The position numbers were made by a program, and so were the translations under genes. This document shows, in pieces, positions 39,680 through 49,728 of a stretch of 64,000 nt of DNA (within the stretch, counting starts at the first letter, position 1; each line of letters begins with the position of its first letter). This DNA is from Denitratimonas yunnanensis (SeqCode) (GTDB lineage Bacteria; Pseudomonadota; Gammaproteobacteria; Xanthomonadales; Xanthomonadaceae): the NCBI GenBank assembly GCA_026410415.1, contig JAPMLR010000009.1:30118-94117 (forward strand). The letters run 5' to 3'. The notes below the pieces were generated by a model, which had not been told where the DNA came from, ran no database searches, and saw only the letters and a list, made by a program, of their open reading frames with translations.

Positions 39680-39704
39680 CAACTCCGCGATTCCCGCGGA
39701 GTTG
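39680..39704. terminator. Hairpin between convergent genes
   Basis: CAACTCCGC and GCGGAGTTG form a perfect 9-bp stem with a seven-base loop between two converging genes. No T run follows on either strand. Confidence 0.5.
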
Positions 39705-39751
39705 CGTCGTAACGACTGGTGCGTACTACATCGACGCGTGTCTGGAGAGGC

Positions 39752-40879
39752 TTACGCCGTCGCCACGTCGGTCTGAAAACACCCGGCGAGCAGCAGGTCC
39801 AGCATCCGCTCGGGTGACTGGACCCATGCCTTGATGCGGGCATCGGCACCTTCGGTATCGATGCTTCGGCTGCAATACCACTCCGGGTTGTAGTAGCTGT
39901 GCGCATAGCGTTCGCCGCTGTCGCAAAGGATGGTGACGATGGAGCCGGTACGGCGCTGCGCACGCATCGTCTGGGCGGCCAGCAGCACGCCGACGAAATT
40001 GGTGCCGGTGGATCCACCCACGCGCCGGCCCAGGCGCGCGCTGACGTAGCGCATCGCGGCCAGGCTCAGGTCGTCGGGGATCTTCGCCATCGCATCCACG
40101 CACTGCGGGATGAAGCTCGGCTCCACACGCGGCCGGCCAATGCCTTCGATGCGTGAGCCACAATGGTGGGTGCGGCTGCAATCGGGGTGACCGGCGAGCG
40201 CATCCCGATAGTAGTCGAAGAACACCGAATGCTCCGGGTCGACGCACAAGATGCGGGTCGGATGGCGGCGATACCGCACGTAACGCCCCAGCGTGGCGCT
40301 GGTGCCGCCGGTACCGGGGCTGCAAACGATCCATGCGGGCACCGGGTGCGGCTCCTGCGCCATCTGCTTGAAGATCGATTCGGCAATGTTGTTGTTGGCA
40401 CGCCAGTCGGTGGCGCGCTCGGCGTAGGTGAACTGATCCATGAAATGACCGCCCGTCTCGCGTGCAAGACGGGCCGATTCGGCGTTGATCGCTCCCGGAT
40501 CCTCGACCAGATGGCAGCGCCCGCCCTGAAATTCGATCGCGGCGATCTTGTCGGGCGAAGTGCACGAAGGAATCACGGCGAGGAACGGCAGTCCCAGCAA
40601 GCGGGCAAAGTACGCTTCGGACACGGCGGTGGAACCGCTTGATGCCTCGATCACCGTGCTGCCCTCGCGCAACCAGCCGTTGGCCAGCGCGTACAGGAAC
40701 AGCGAGCGCGCCAGTCGGTGCTTCAGGTTGCCGGTCGGATGGCTGGATTCGTCCTTGAAGTAGACATCGATGCCAGGATAGGCAGGCAGCCCCAGCGGAA
40801 TCAGATGCGTATCGGCGGAACGGTTGAAATCGGCTTCGATCTTCTGGATGGCCGAGGCCACCCAAGCACGCTGTGACAT
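39752..40879 (-). CDS. PLP-dependent cysteine synthase-family protein
   Basis: A 375-residue fold-type II PLP enzyme related to cysteine synthase and cystathionine beta-synthase. The PLP lysine is K53 in [11 protein letters not shown], the substrate loop is [12 protein letters not shown] and the phosphate-binding loop is [11 protein letters not shown]. It is longer than CysK (about 320) with a C-terminal extension, so it is probably not the main cysteine synthase. Substrates unknown. An ATG 48 bases upstream is possible; neither start has a clear ribosome site. Confidence 0.82.
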   Translation of the reverse strand: MSQRAWVASAIQKIEADFNRSADTHLIPLGLPAYPGIDVYFKDESSHPTGNLKHRLARSLFLYALANGWLREGSTVIEASSGSTAVSEAYFARLLGLPFLAVIPSCTSPDKIAAIEFQGGRCHLVEDPGAINAESARLARETGGHFMDQFTYAERATDWRANNNIAESIFKQMAQEPHPVPAWIVCSPGTGGTSATLGRYVRYRRHPTRILCVDPEHSVFFDYYRDALAGHPDCSRTHHCGSRIEGIGRPRVEPSFIPQCVDAMAKIPDDLSLAAMRYVSARLGRRVGGSTGTNFVGVLLAAQTMRAQRRTGSIVTILCDSGERYAHSYYNPEWYCSRSIDTEGADARIKAWVQSPERMLDLLLAGCFQTDVATA

Positions 40880-40969
40880 GACGAACGCCCGGTGAAAGGG
40901 ACGCACATGGTAGAGCGTCCGCCTCATCCAATGGGCGACGGAGGGGTTCGACCGCTGGCTGCGGCGCCC

Positions 40970-41566
40970 CTAGTTCAGGCTTTCCCGAACCGCGACTGTA
41001 TCGGGCACACCGTTCTCGGCAAGCTGGCGCTTGGCGTCTTCCAGATCGCGCGCGGTGGCGTAGGGGCCAAGGCGTACGCGATATACCGCCGACCCGTTCA
41101 CATCCGCCGCTTCCACCCGCGCCTGCATCCCGGCCAGCGCGATGCGGGCCTTCACTGCATCGGCATCGCGCATGTCGCGGAAGGCGCCGGCCTGAAGCAG
41201 ATAGCGTTCGCGTGCTTGTTGCGGCGGTGCCGTCACGGTGGAGGGCTGGGCGGATTCGGCCTTGACCTTCTCGGCCAGCTCCTTGTCCGTGACGTGCGTC
41301 TCGCGCTCGCGCAGCAGCGTGTAGAAGTCGTAGCGCGGCTTGGCCTTTTCCGGCTCCGGCGTTGGCGCCGGTGCGATCGCCGGCTCCGATTCACGCGGCG
41401 CGGTGGCCGAGGGATTGGGGCGCGGCACGGGCAAGCGACCATCGCGATCGGCGATCAAGACCACGGCCGACAAACCCAGACCGAGCAGCACCCCCCCCAG
41501 CAACCAGATCCACACCGGAATGCGGCGCTGGTTGCCACGCCTAGCCTGGGATTTGCGACGTGCCAT
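40970..41566 (-). CDS. SPOR domain, FtsN-like inner-membrane protein
   Basis: A 198-residue bitopic protein. A basic N-terminus (MARRKSQARRGNQRR) is followed by one membrane segment (about 18-38), a Pro/Ala-rich periplasmic linker and a C-terminal SPOR domain (about 120-196, YLLQAGAFRDMRDAD...RVRLGPYATARDLEDAK). SPOR domains bind denuded septal peptidoglycan, so it likely acts at the division site, as FtsN does. Its ATG overlaps the argS stop by one base (TGATG), an arrangement common in this group. Confidence 0.88.
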   Translation of the reverse strand: MARRKSQARRGNQRRIPVWIWLLGGVLLGLGLSAVVLIADRDGRLPVPRPNPSATAPRESEPAIAPAPTPEPEKAKPRYDFYTLLRERETHVTDKELAEKVKAESAQPSTVTAPPQQARERYLLQAGAFRDMRDADAVKARIALAGMQARVEAADVNGSAVYRVRLGPYATARDLEDAKRQLAENGVPDTVAVRESLN

Positions 41567-43347
41567 CACATGGTCTCCGGGGCCGACACACCGATCAGTG
41601 CCAGACCATTCACGAGCACCTGCCTGACTGCTGCGCACAGGCCAAGACGTGCATTGCGCAGCTCTTCCTCGGGCACGAGGATCGCGGTGGCGTTGTAGTA
41701 GCTGTGGAACGCGCCGGCCAGTTCACGCAGATAGGTCGCCACCAGTTGGGGGGCGTCGTTTTCCGCGGCCGCATCCACCATTTCAGGGAATCGGAACAGC
41801 TCCATCAGCAAGGCCTGTTCCTGCGGCTCGACCAGACGCGTGCGCGCCGCTTCCAGCGCAGTCCGGGTGTAGCTCCACTTCTTCTCGGCGAGTTGGCGGA
41901 AGATCGCGCAGATGCGGGCGTGGGCGTACTGGATGTAGTAGACCGGATTGTCGTTGGACTGACTCTTGGCCAGATCCAGATCGAAATCCAGGTGTTGGTC
42001 GTTGCCGCGCATCACGTAGAAGTAGCGTGCGGCATCCGTACCGACCTCGTCGCGCAACTCGCGCAGCGTGACGAAGCTGCCGGCGCGCGTGGACATCTGC
42101 ACGCGCTCGCCGTCGCGATACAGAATCGCGAACTGCACCAGCCGGATGTCGATGTTGGCGGGATCCAACCCCAACCCCTGGGCTGCGGCCTTCAGGCGCG
42201 CGATGTAGCCATGGTGATCGGCACCGAACACGTACAAGGCGCGGCTGTAGCCCCGTTCGAACTTGCTCAGCAGGTAACCGAGATCGGACGCGAAGTAGGT
42301 GGTGACGCCATTCTCGCGCACCACGACGCGATCCTTGTCGTCGCCGAACGTGGTGGCGCGGAACCAGGTGGCGCCACCCTGCTCGTAGAGATGCCCCTTT
42401 TCCCGCAGCGTGTCGATGGCGCGCGCGACGTAGCCGTCGGTCATCAGCGAACGTTCGGAGAAGAAGTTGTCGTGCAACACGCGGAACTCGGCCAGGTCTT
42501 CGCGGATATCGGCCAGACACCACGTCAGCCCGGCATCGAACACGCGCCGATAGTCTTCCTCGCCCAGCAAGGTGCGGGCGCGGGCGATCAGCGCGTCGAC
42601 GTGCTTTTCCTTGTCGCCGGGGATGTCGGGCGTGCCTTGGGTCTCATCCGGCGGCAGATCGGCCTGAACGTCCACGGCCTTGTGCATCAAACGGTCGCCT
42701 TCTTTCGCGCGCAGTGCACGTGCGATTTCGACGACGTAGTCGCCCTGATAGCCGTTGTCCGGGAAGCGCACCGTCACGCCGCCCAGTTCGAGATAACGCA
42801 CCCACACCGACACGGCGAGGATGTCCATCTGGCGACCCGCATCGTTGACGTAGTACTCGCGTTGCACCGTGTGACCCACGGCTTCCTTGATGTTCGCCAG
42901 GCTCGCGCCGTACGCCGCGCCACGGCCATGGCCGACATGCAGCGGGCCGTTCGGGTTGGCCGAAACGAATTCGATGGTCACCGCCTCGCGCGAACCTTCC
43001 TGTTGCCAGCCGAAGCGTTCGCCCTGTTCAAGCACGCGGCGCACGGCACTCTGGCGACAGCCCTGGGTGAGGCGGAAATTGATGAATCCCGGACCGGCGA
43101 TTTCGAACTTCTCGATGTGCTGCGACTTGGGCAACGCCTCCACGATGGCCTGCGCCAGCTCGCGCGGATTCTTGCGCAGCGGCTTGGCGAGCAGCATCGC
43201 CACATTGGTGGCGTAGTCGCCATGCTCGGGATTCTTGCTGCGCTCGATCACGAACGCGGGCTCGCCATCCAGTTCGATGGCACCGGCACGCTTGAGATCG
43301 AGCAGGGCTTGGTGCACCAACTCGCGAAGATGGTCTTTGAACGACAT
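41566..43347 (-). CDS. argS: Arginyl-tRNA synthetase
   Basis: Charges tRNA-Arg with arginine. The 593-residue class I synthetase has the additional N-terminal domain (about 1-115), the HIGH-type motif HVGH at 137-140 in ANPNGPLHVGHGRG, and a C-terminal helical anticodon-binding domain ending PETM. Arginyl-tRNA synthetases generally lack a canonical KMSKS, and none is seen here, in keeping with the family. Start ATG at 43347. Confidence 0.97.
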   Translation of the reverse strand: MSFKDHLRELVHQALLDLKRAGAIELDGEPAFVIERSKNPEHGDYATNVAMLLAKPLRKNPRELAQAIVEALPKSQHIEKFEIAGPGFINFRLTQGCRQSAVRRVLEQGERFGWQQEGSREAVTIEFVSANPNGPLHVGHGRGAAYGASLANIKEAVGHTVQREYYVNDAGRQMDILAVSVWVRYLELGGVTVRFPDNGYQGDYVVEIARALRAKEGDRLMHKAVDVQADLPPDETQGTPDIPGDKEKHVDALIARARTLLGEEDYRRVFDAGLTWCLADIREDLAEFRVLHDNFFSERSLMTDGYVARAIDTLREKGHLYEQGGATWFRATTFGDDKDRVVVRENGVTTYFASDLGYLLSKFERGYSRALYVFGADHHGYIARLKAAAQGLGLDPANIDIRLVQFAILYRDGERVQMSTRAGSFVTLRELRDEVGTDAARYFYVMRGNDQHLDFDLDLAKSQSNDNPVYYIQYAHARICAIFRQLAEKKWSYTRTALEAARTRLVEPQEQALLMELFRFPEMVDAAAENDAPQLVATYLRELAGAFHSYYNATAILVPEEELRNARLGLCAAVRQVLVNGLALIGVSAPETM

Positions 43348-43474
43348 TCGGGCTGTCCTCGGCTAGCCGCACAGTTTACCCGCTGCCGGGAAAGGTCGCG
43401 AATGCGCGGCTCAGCGGGTCGCGGCGGCGGACGCGACGGCCACGGCGCACCACCCTGAAGCCCAAACGCCCGGA

Positions 43475-44341
43475 TCAACCGCGCACGCGGGACAGGATGC
43501 CTTCGAGTTCGTCGTGGCTGTGGTAGGCGATCACCAGCTTGCCGCGGCCACCTCGACCGGCCTGCAGGCTGACTTTCGCACCAAGTGACTCGGACAGTTC
43601 CCGTTCCAGCGCGGCGATGTCCGCATCGGTCCTGCGCTCCGCCGGCTTCGAGGGTGCGGAAACGCCTTTCTGCAGCGCCTGCACGCGGCGCTCGGTTTCG
43701 CGCACCGACCATTGTTCGGCGGCGGCCTGTTGCGCCAGTGCCAGCGCCTGATGCTGGGGCAGCGTGAGCAGGGCGCGCGCATGGCCCATTTCCAGCTCCC
43801 GACGCTCCACCAGCGCACGGATCGCTTCCGGCAGCTCCAGCAAGCGCAACAAATTGCTGACCGCCGCACGCGAGCGGCCCACCGCTTCGGCGGCCTGCTG
43901 GTGGGTGAGGTCGAACTCGTCGATCAGGCGCTGCAGGGCGAGGGCTTCTTCCAGCGGATTGAGGTCTTCACGCTGGATGTTCTCGATCAGGGCCATCGCC
44001 AGCGCGGTGTTGTCCTCGATGTCTCGGATCACCACGGGAACGTCACGCAGGGCGGCGCGCTGCGCAGCGCGCCAGCGGCGCTCGCCGGCGATGATTTCGT
44101 AGCGGTCCTTGCCGACGCCGCGCACGATGATCGGCTGGATCAGGCCCTGCGCCTTGATCGACTCGGCCAGCTCGTCGAGTTTCTCCTGATCGAAGTGACT
44201 GCGCGGCTGATACTTGCCCGCTTGCAGTTTCTCGATCGGCAGGGTGGTCTGACGCTCGCCGGCGACGGGAGCTTCCACGGCAGCGACGGTGTCGCGGATC
44301 AAACTGGACAGGCCGCGTCCGAGGGCGGGTTTCTTGGCCAT
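43475..44341 (-). CDS. parB: Chromosome partitioning protein ParB
   Basis: Binds parS sites near the origin and spreads on DNA, acting as a CTPase switch with ParA to segregate chromosomes. The 288-residue protein has the conserved N-terminal ParA-interaction region (GRGLSSLI), the ParB/Srx fold with GERRWRAAQRA, and a helix-turn-helix region (EEALALQRLIDEF...RSRAAVSNLLRL). A C-terminal dimerisation domain follows. Its ATG overlaps the parA stop (TGATG). Confidence 0.96.
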   Translation of the reverse strand: MAKKPALGRGLSSLIRDTVAAVEAPVAGERQTTLPIEKLQAGKYQPRSHFDQEKLDELAESIKAQGLIQPIIVRGVGKDRYEIIAGERRWRAAQRAALRDVPVVIRDIEDNTALAMALIENIQREDLNPLEEALALQRLIDEFDLTHQQAAEAVGRSRAAVSNLLRLLELPEAIRALVERRELEMGHARALLTLPQHQALALAQQAAAEQWSVRETERRVQALQKGVSAPSKPAERRTDADIAALERELSESLGAKVSLQAGRGGRGKLVIAYHSHDELEGILSRVRG

Positions 44342-45126
44342 CAGTGGGTCTCCACGCGGGTGTGCTGGCGCTCGCGCCCGATGATTTCGCCGGCCAGACC
44401 CAGATAGGCCACGCCGCCACGCGAGGTGCGATCGTAGTCGATGATGCTCTGTCCATGGCTCGGGGCCTCGGCCAACCGCACGTTGCGAGGAATCACGGTG
44501 CGGTAGACCTTGTCGCCGAAATGGCGTTGCAGTTCGGCCGACACCGCGTTGGTCAGGCCGTTGCGCACGTCATACATGGTGCGCACGATGCCCTCGATGT
44601 CGAGCTTCGGATTGAGGCGCTGCTTCACCACATCCATGGTGTCGGAGAGTGCGGCGATGCCTTCGAGCGCAAAGTACTCGCACTGCATCGGTACCAGCAC
44701 GCTGTCGGCCGCAGCGAGCGCGTTCAGCGTCAGGAGGCTCAGCGATGGCGGACAGTCGATCAGCACATACTGGTAATCGCGCGCCACCGGTTCCAATGCG
44801 TTCTTGAGGCGCCGCTCGCGTTCGGGCAGGTCCATCAATTGCAGTTCGGCCGCGATGAGGTCGGTGTTGCTGGGGAGCAGATCGTATTTCCCCTGTGTGT
44901 GACGGATCGCATCGCGCGCCAGTACCTCGCCGAGCAGCACTTCGCAACCGGATGGCTGCGCCTCGCGCTTGTCCACACCCGAGGCCATGGTGGCATTGCC
45001 CTGCGGGTCCAGATCGACCAGCAGCACGCGGCGGCCGATGTCGGCCAGCGCCGCGGACAGGTTGACGGCAGTGGTGGTTTTCCCGACTCCGCCTTTCTGG
45101 TTGACCACAGCGATGATGCGCGACAT
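44341..45126 (-). CDS. parA: Chromosome partitioning ATPase ParA
   Basis: A Walker-type ATPase that positions ParB-parS complexes. The 261-residue product has the deviant Walker A KGGVGKTTTA (11-20), LLVDLDPQGNAT and VLIDCPPSLS. ATG at 45126 begins MSRIIAVVNQ, the usual ParA start; the longer frame upstream runs into rsmG. The order rsmG-parA-parB is the classical chromosomal arrangement and favours chromosome, not plasmid, partitioning. Confidence 0.96.
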   Translation of the reverse strand: MSRIIAVVNQKGGVGKTTTAVNLSAALADIGRRVLLVDLDPQGNATMASGVDKREAQPSGCEVLLGEVLARDAIRHTQGKYDLLPSNTDLIAAELQLMDLPERERRLKNALEPVARDYQYVLIDCPPSLSLLTLNALAAADSVLVPMQCEYFALEGIAALSDTMDVVKQRLNPKLDIEGIVRTMYDVRNGLTNAVSAELQRHFGDKVYRTVIPRNVRLAEAPSHGQSIIDYDRTSRGGVAYLGLAGEIIGRERQHTRVETH

Positions 45127-45140
45127 GAGTTTCTGCTTTC

Positions 45141-45770
45141 TCAGAGTTTTTCGACGATGACCAGATGCCGTTCGGCATCCAGGCCCGGCACCTTGAGCGG
45201 GTGGGTGGCAGCATGCCGGTAACCGGGCGGCAGTGCCGCGATTTCCTCGTCCGGCGCGCGGCCCTTCATCGCCAGCAGGTGGCCGCCAGGCTTCAGCAAG
45301 TGTCCCCCGAGCGCAAGGATACCTTCCAGCGAGGCCAGAGCGCGCGCGATCAGCTGGTCGTGCTGTCCCGATTCGGGCACATCCTCGGCACGGCAATCAT
45401 GCACGGTGACGTGGACCAGACCGAGCTGGCGCACGGCTTCACGCAGGAAGCGCGCCTTTTTTCCGGCGGTTTCGACCAGGCTCACGCGCAACTCCGGGTC
45501 GTTCAATGCCAATGGAATGCCGGGGAAACCCGCGCCGGTACCGATGTCGGCGACCCGGCCTCGAACGAACGGCGCAATCGACAACGAATCAAGCAGGTGC
45601 TTGACCACCATTTCCTGCGGATCACGGATGGCGGTGAGGTTGTAGGCCCGGTTCCACTGCACCAGCAACGCGAGGTAATCGAGCAGGCGCGTATCGAGAC
45701 CGGGCTTGGTGATGCCCAGTGCGGACAACCCGGAACGGAGGGCGGGAGCGAGGGAGGAGGGCGGATTCAC
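45141..45770 (-). CDS. rsmG: 16S rRNA (guanine(527)-N7)-methyltransferase
   Basis: Methylates G527 of 16S rRNA; loss gives low-level streptomycin resistance in many bacteria. The 209-residue product has NRAYNLTAIRDPQEMVVKHLLDSL, the SAM site ADIGTGAGFPGIPLA and VETAGKKARFL, all family hallmarks. It starts with GTG at 45770 and lies 14 bases before parA. Confidence 0.95.
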   Translation of the reverse strand: MNPPSSLAPALRSGLSALGITKPGLDTRLLDYLALLVQWNRAYNLTAIRDPQEMVVKHLLDSLSIAPFVRGRVADIGTGAGFPGIPLALNDPELRVSLVETAGKKARFLREAVRQLGLVHVTVHDCRAEDVPESGQHDQLIARALASLEGILALGGHLLKPGGHLLAMKGRAPDEEIAALPPGYRHAATHPLKVPGLDAERHLVIVEKL

Positions 45771-45846
45771 GCGCAGGCGGCTGTGACGGGAAGCGGAGAC
45801 CGCGCAGTATCGGCACCGCCGCCGATGCTGGCAACGTGTCTCGCGC

Positions 45847-46320
45847 TCAGACGGCCGCGCCGAAACGCAGGTTGCAGCGCGTTACGTGCAGGCCCAAGGT
45901 GGCCAGCTCATCGTTCAAATCGTGTTTGAGACGGGCCGCCAAGCCATCGGCATCTTCGGCTGCATGGGCTGGCAGGAGCGCGGAAAGCGCCTGACGCACA
46001 TGGCGCTCGACCAGTGCATCTATGCGTTCAAGCGCGTCGCCGGTCCGCTCCGGCTCGAGGATCTGGTAGTACACGTCCGCGTGCGCCGCGGTACTGCCCT
46101 GCAGAGGCACTTCCACCTGATGGCCCACGAGTCGTACCCGATGCACCACCTTGTCCAGCATCGGCAGGGTGAAACGCAAACCCGGCATCAAGGTTCGCAC
46201 GTAGCGACCGAAACGATGCACGGTCAGGACCGTGTCTTCGGGTACATAGCGCATGCCAGCCAGCATCAGGCCCATCATCAAACCCAATGGCAGCAGCAGC
46301 GTCGCGGAAATGAGCTCCAT
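45847..46320 (-). CDS. Short SPFH/band 7-like membrane protein
   Basis: A 157-residue protein with an N-terminal membrane segment (about 1-22) followed by the start of an SPFH/band 7 (stomatin-like) domain. VPEDTVLTVHRFGRYVRTLMPGLRFTLPMLDKV matches the family opening. It is much shorter than usual (250-320 residues), ending soon after the ADVYYQI strand and one helical stretch. It may be a reduced paralogue or have lost its C-terminus. Function unknown; SPFH proteins scaffold membrane proteases or lipid domains. A GTG six bases upstream is an alternative start. Confidence 0.7.
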   Translation of the reverse strand: MELISATLLLPLGLMMGLMLAGMRYVPEDTVLTVHRFGRYVRTLMPGLRFTLPMLDKVVHRVRLVGHQVEVPLQGSTAAHADVYYQILEPERTGDALERIDALVERHVRQALSALLPAHAAEDADGLAARLKHDLNDELATLGLHVTRCNLRFGAAV

Positions 46321-46392
46321 CGTCACGAACCAGGGCAGGTGTTCTTTGTGATATCAGTCAGTTGACCGATTCTTGTGCGGAAGACGTTAACA

Positions 46393-46460
46393 TTGTTTCG
46401 CAACAACTTATGTCATATGGAGATATTATCCATACTCTTGTTTAACTTCTGGTTAACAAA
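46393..46460. promoter_or_regulatory. AT-rich spacer with two TTGTT...AACAA palindromes
   Basis: Within the 46321-46515 spacer the sequence turns unusually AT-rich. It holds TTGTT-TCGC-AACAA (46393-46406) and the near-palindrome TTGTTTAAC-TTCTG-GTTAACAAA (46438-46460), with centres about 50 bases apart. Both could be operator half-sets for the divergent SPFH and BI-1 genes. No canonical -35/-10 pair is clear. Confidence 0.4.
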
Positions 46461-46515
46461 ACCGCTCCCGAGCCAGTCTATCGTCGCTGCCATTCAGTTA
46501 CCGGAAGCTACCCCC

Positions 46516-47274
46516 ATGCGCAGCGGCAACCCCGTTCTCAGTGATTCCACTTTTCTGGACCTCGGCAGCGGCACGGTGCTGTCGCAGCCGACCGATGCGA
46601 TGACGCTCAACGGCACCATTGCCAAAACCGGCTTCCTGCTGTTTCTGACCATGCTCACCGCCGCGTTCGCGTGGACCCAATCGGTCGGTGCGGAAGGCCC
46701 GACCGCCGCCGCGCCGATCTACCTGTGGGGCGGCCTGATCGGCGGCCTGATCCTGGCCTTCGTCACGATCTTCAAGAAGGAATGGTCGCCCGTCACCGCG
46801 CCGGTCTATGCCCTGCTGGAAGGCTTCTTCCTCGGCGCCATCTCGGCCACGTTCAACCACTTCTACGAAGGCATCGTGATTCAGGCGGTGATGCTGACCT
46901 TCGGCACGTTGTTTGCGATGTTGTTCGCCTACCGCAGCGGCCTGATCAAGGTGACCGACAAGTTCCGCGCCGGCGTGGTCGCGGCCACCGGCGGCATCAT
47001 GCTGATCTATCTGGCCACGATCGGCTTGAGCTTCTTCAACATCAACATCCCCTACATCCACGACTCCGGCCTGATCGGCATCGGCTTCAGCCTGTTCGTC
47101 GTGGTGATCGCGGCGATGAACCTGGTGCTGGATTTCGACCTGATCGAAACCGGCGTGACCGCCGGCGCACCGAAGTACATGGAATGGTTCGGCGGCTTCG
47201 CCCTGCTGGTGACGCTGATCTGGCTGTACGTCGAATTCCTCCGTCTGCTCGCGAAGCTTCAGTCGCGCGACTGA
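46516..47274 (+). CDS. Bax inhibitor-1/YccA family membrane protein
   Basis: A 252-residue inner-membrane protein with seven predicted membrane segments, beginning after a 40-residue cytoplasmic N-terminus. Family features are TAPVYALLEGFFLGAIS and the C-terminal LVLDFDLIETG, which contains the conserved acidic residues linked to calcium conduction in BI-1 relatives. In E. coli, YccA and YbhL interact with FtsH or act as ion-channel-like proteins. ATG at 46516 chosen because the upstream frame is the AT-rich promoter spacer. Confidence 0.88.
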   Translation: MRSGNPVLSDSTFLDLGSGTVLSQPTDAMTLNGTIAKTGFLLFLTMLTAAFAWTQSVGAEGPTAAAPIYLWGGLIGGLILAFVTIFKKEWSPVTAPVYALLEGFFLGAISATFNHFYEGIVIQAVMLTFGTLFAMLFAYRSGLIKVTDKFRAGVVAATGGIMLIYLATIGLSFFNINIPYIHDSGLIGIGFSLFVVVIAAMNLVLDFDLIETGVTAGAPKYMEWFGGFALLVTLIWLYVEFLRLLAKLQSRD

Positions 47275-47300
47275 TCTTCTGCCTCTCGAAAGGTCAGGGA

Positions 47301-47324
47301 AACGGGACGCCTCGGCGTCCCGTT
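47301..47324 (+). terminator. Perfect hairpin after the BI-1 gene
   Basis: AACGGGACGCC and GGCGTCCCGTT form an 11-bp stem around TC, 27 bases after the stop. Only a weak T content follows. Confidence 0.6.
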
Positions 47325-47342
47325 CGCGTTTGCAGGCGGGAG

Positions 47343-47348
47343 TAGAAT
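47343..47348 (+). promoter_or_regulatory. Possible -10 element of hemB
   Basis: TAGAAT sits 37 bases before the hemB ATG. No convincing -35 is seen, so it is only a candidate. Confidence 0.25.
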
Positions 47349-47367
47349 GGCGGGTTTCCACCGTTGA

Positions 47368-48375
<1,008 letters not shown>

Positions 48376-48435
48376 CCTTGCCGCCGGCCGCGCGCCGGCG
48401 CAGGATCGATGCCCTCCAGAACGTCGAGGCATCAC

Positions 48436-49725
48436 ATGCTGGAACGGCTCTTTCAATTGCAGGCACACGGCACCAACATCCGAACGGAGCTGGTCGCCGG
48501 CCTGACCACGTTCCTGACGATGGCCTACATCGTCTTCGTGAATCCCGAAATCCTTTCCGGCACCGGCATGTCGCGCGATGCGGTGTTCGTCGCGACCTGT
48601 CTGGCGGCGGCATTGGGCTCGGCGATCATGGGCCTGTATGCGAACTATCCGATCGCGCTGGCACCCGGCATGGGGCTGAACGCCTACTTCGCGTTCACCG
48701 TGGTCGGGCAATTGGGCTACTCGTGGCAGGCGGCACTCGGCGCGGTATTCCTGTCGGGCTGCCTGTTCATCCTGGTCAGCCTGTTCCGTTTGCGCGAGTG
48801 GGTGGTCAACGCGATTCCACGCGCGATCAAGTTCGGGATCTCCGCCGGCATCGGCCTGTTCCTGGCGATCATCGGTTTCCAGAATGCGGGGCTGATCACC
48901 GCCAACCCCGCCACGCTGGTATCGCTCGGTGACCTGCATCAGCCCGGCCCGGTCCTCGCGCTCGCCGGCTTCGCATTGATCGTGGCACTGGAAGCGCGGC
49001 GCGTGCCTGGCGGTGTGGTGATCGGCATCCTCGCCGTGACGCTGGTCTCGATCCTGCTCGGGCTGACGCCGTTCACCGGCATCGCATCGCTTCCCCCGTC
49101 GCTGTCGCCGACGCTGTTCCAGCTGGATCTGACGGGTGCATTCAACGCCGGCCTGCTTGCCGTGGTGCTGACGTTTTTCCTGGTGGAGGTGTTCGATGCC
49201 AGCGGCACCTTGATCGGCGTGGCCCATCGTGCCGGTCTGCTGGATGCCGACGGCAAACTCCCGCGAATCCGCCGTGCGCTGTTGGCCGACTCACTGGCGA
49301 TCACGGCCGGCGCGACGCTCGGCACTTCGTCCACTACCGCGTACATCGAGAGCGCGGCCGGCACGGCCGTCGGCGGTCGCACCGGACTCACTGCAGTCGT
49401 CGTGGCTGCTCTTTTCCTGCTGGCGCTGTTCTTCTCGCCATTGGCCGCCGCGGTTCCTGCCTGCGCCACGGCGCCAGCCCTGCTTTACGTCGCCGTCCTG
49501 ATGGCGCGCGGACTGGCAGACCTGCCATGGGACGATTCGAGCGAGACCGCGCCAGCGGTGCTCTGTGCAATCACCATGCCGCTGACCTATTCGATTGCCC
49601 ACGGCATCGCTGCGGGATTCATCGGCTACGCCGCGATCAAATCGCTGGCCGGCCGCGGGCGGGAGGTGCCCGTGGCCGTTTGGGTGATCGCAGCGGTGTT
49701 CGTCGCCAAGTTCATCTGGCTCTGA
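48436..49725 (+). CDS. Purine permease, NCS2 family (AzgA/adenine-guanine-hypoxanthine type)
   Basis: A 429-residue inner-membrane proton symporter for purine bases. ELVAGLTTFLTMAYIVFVNP at the start, the substrate-site APGMGLNAYFAFTVV and TSSTTAYIESAAGTAVGGRTGLTA are hallmarks of the AzgA branch of NCS2. About 12-14 membrane segments are present. The ATG at 48436 is preceded by gagg. It ends three bases from the convergent downstream gene with no terminator between. Confidence 0.9.
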   Translation: MLERLFQLQAHGTNIRTELVAGLTTFLTMAYIVFVNPEILSGTGMSRDAVFVATCLAAALGSAIMGLYANYPIALAPGMGLNAYFAFTVVGQLGYSWQAALGAVFLSGCLFILVSLFRLREWVVNAIPRAIKFGISAGIGLFLAIIGFQNAGLITANPATLVSLGDLHQPGPVLALAGFALIVALEARRVPGGVVIGILAVTLVSILLGLTPFTGIASLPPSLSPTLFQLDLTGAFNAGLLAVVLTFFLVEVFDASGTLIGVAHRAGLLDADGKLPRIRRALLADSLAITAGATLGTSSTTAYIESAAGTAVGGRTGLTAVVVAALFLLALFFSPLAAAVPACATAPALLYVAVLMARGLADLPWDDSSETAPAVLCAITMPLTYSIAHGIAAGFIGYAAIKSLAGRGREVPVAVWVIAAVFVAKFIWL

Positions 49726-49728
49726 GGC

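Noticed and set aside
43348..46320. parS sites near parAB
   Set aside because: I looked for TGTTTCACGTGAAACA-like sequences by eye and found none. The TTGTT...AACAA palindromes beyond rsmG do not match the consensus.
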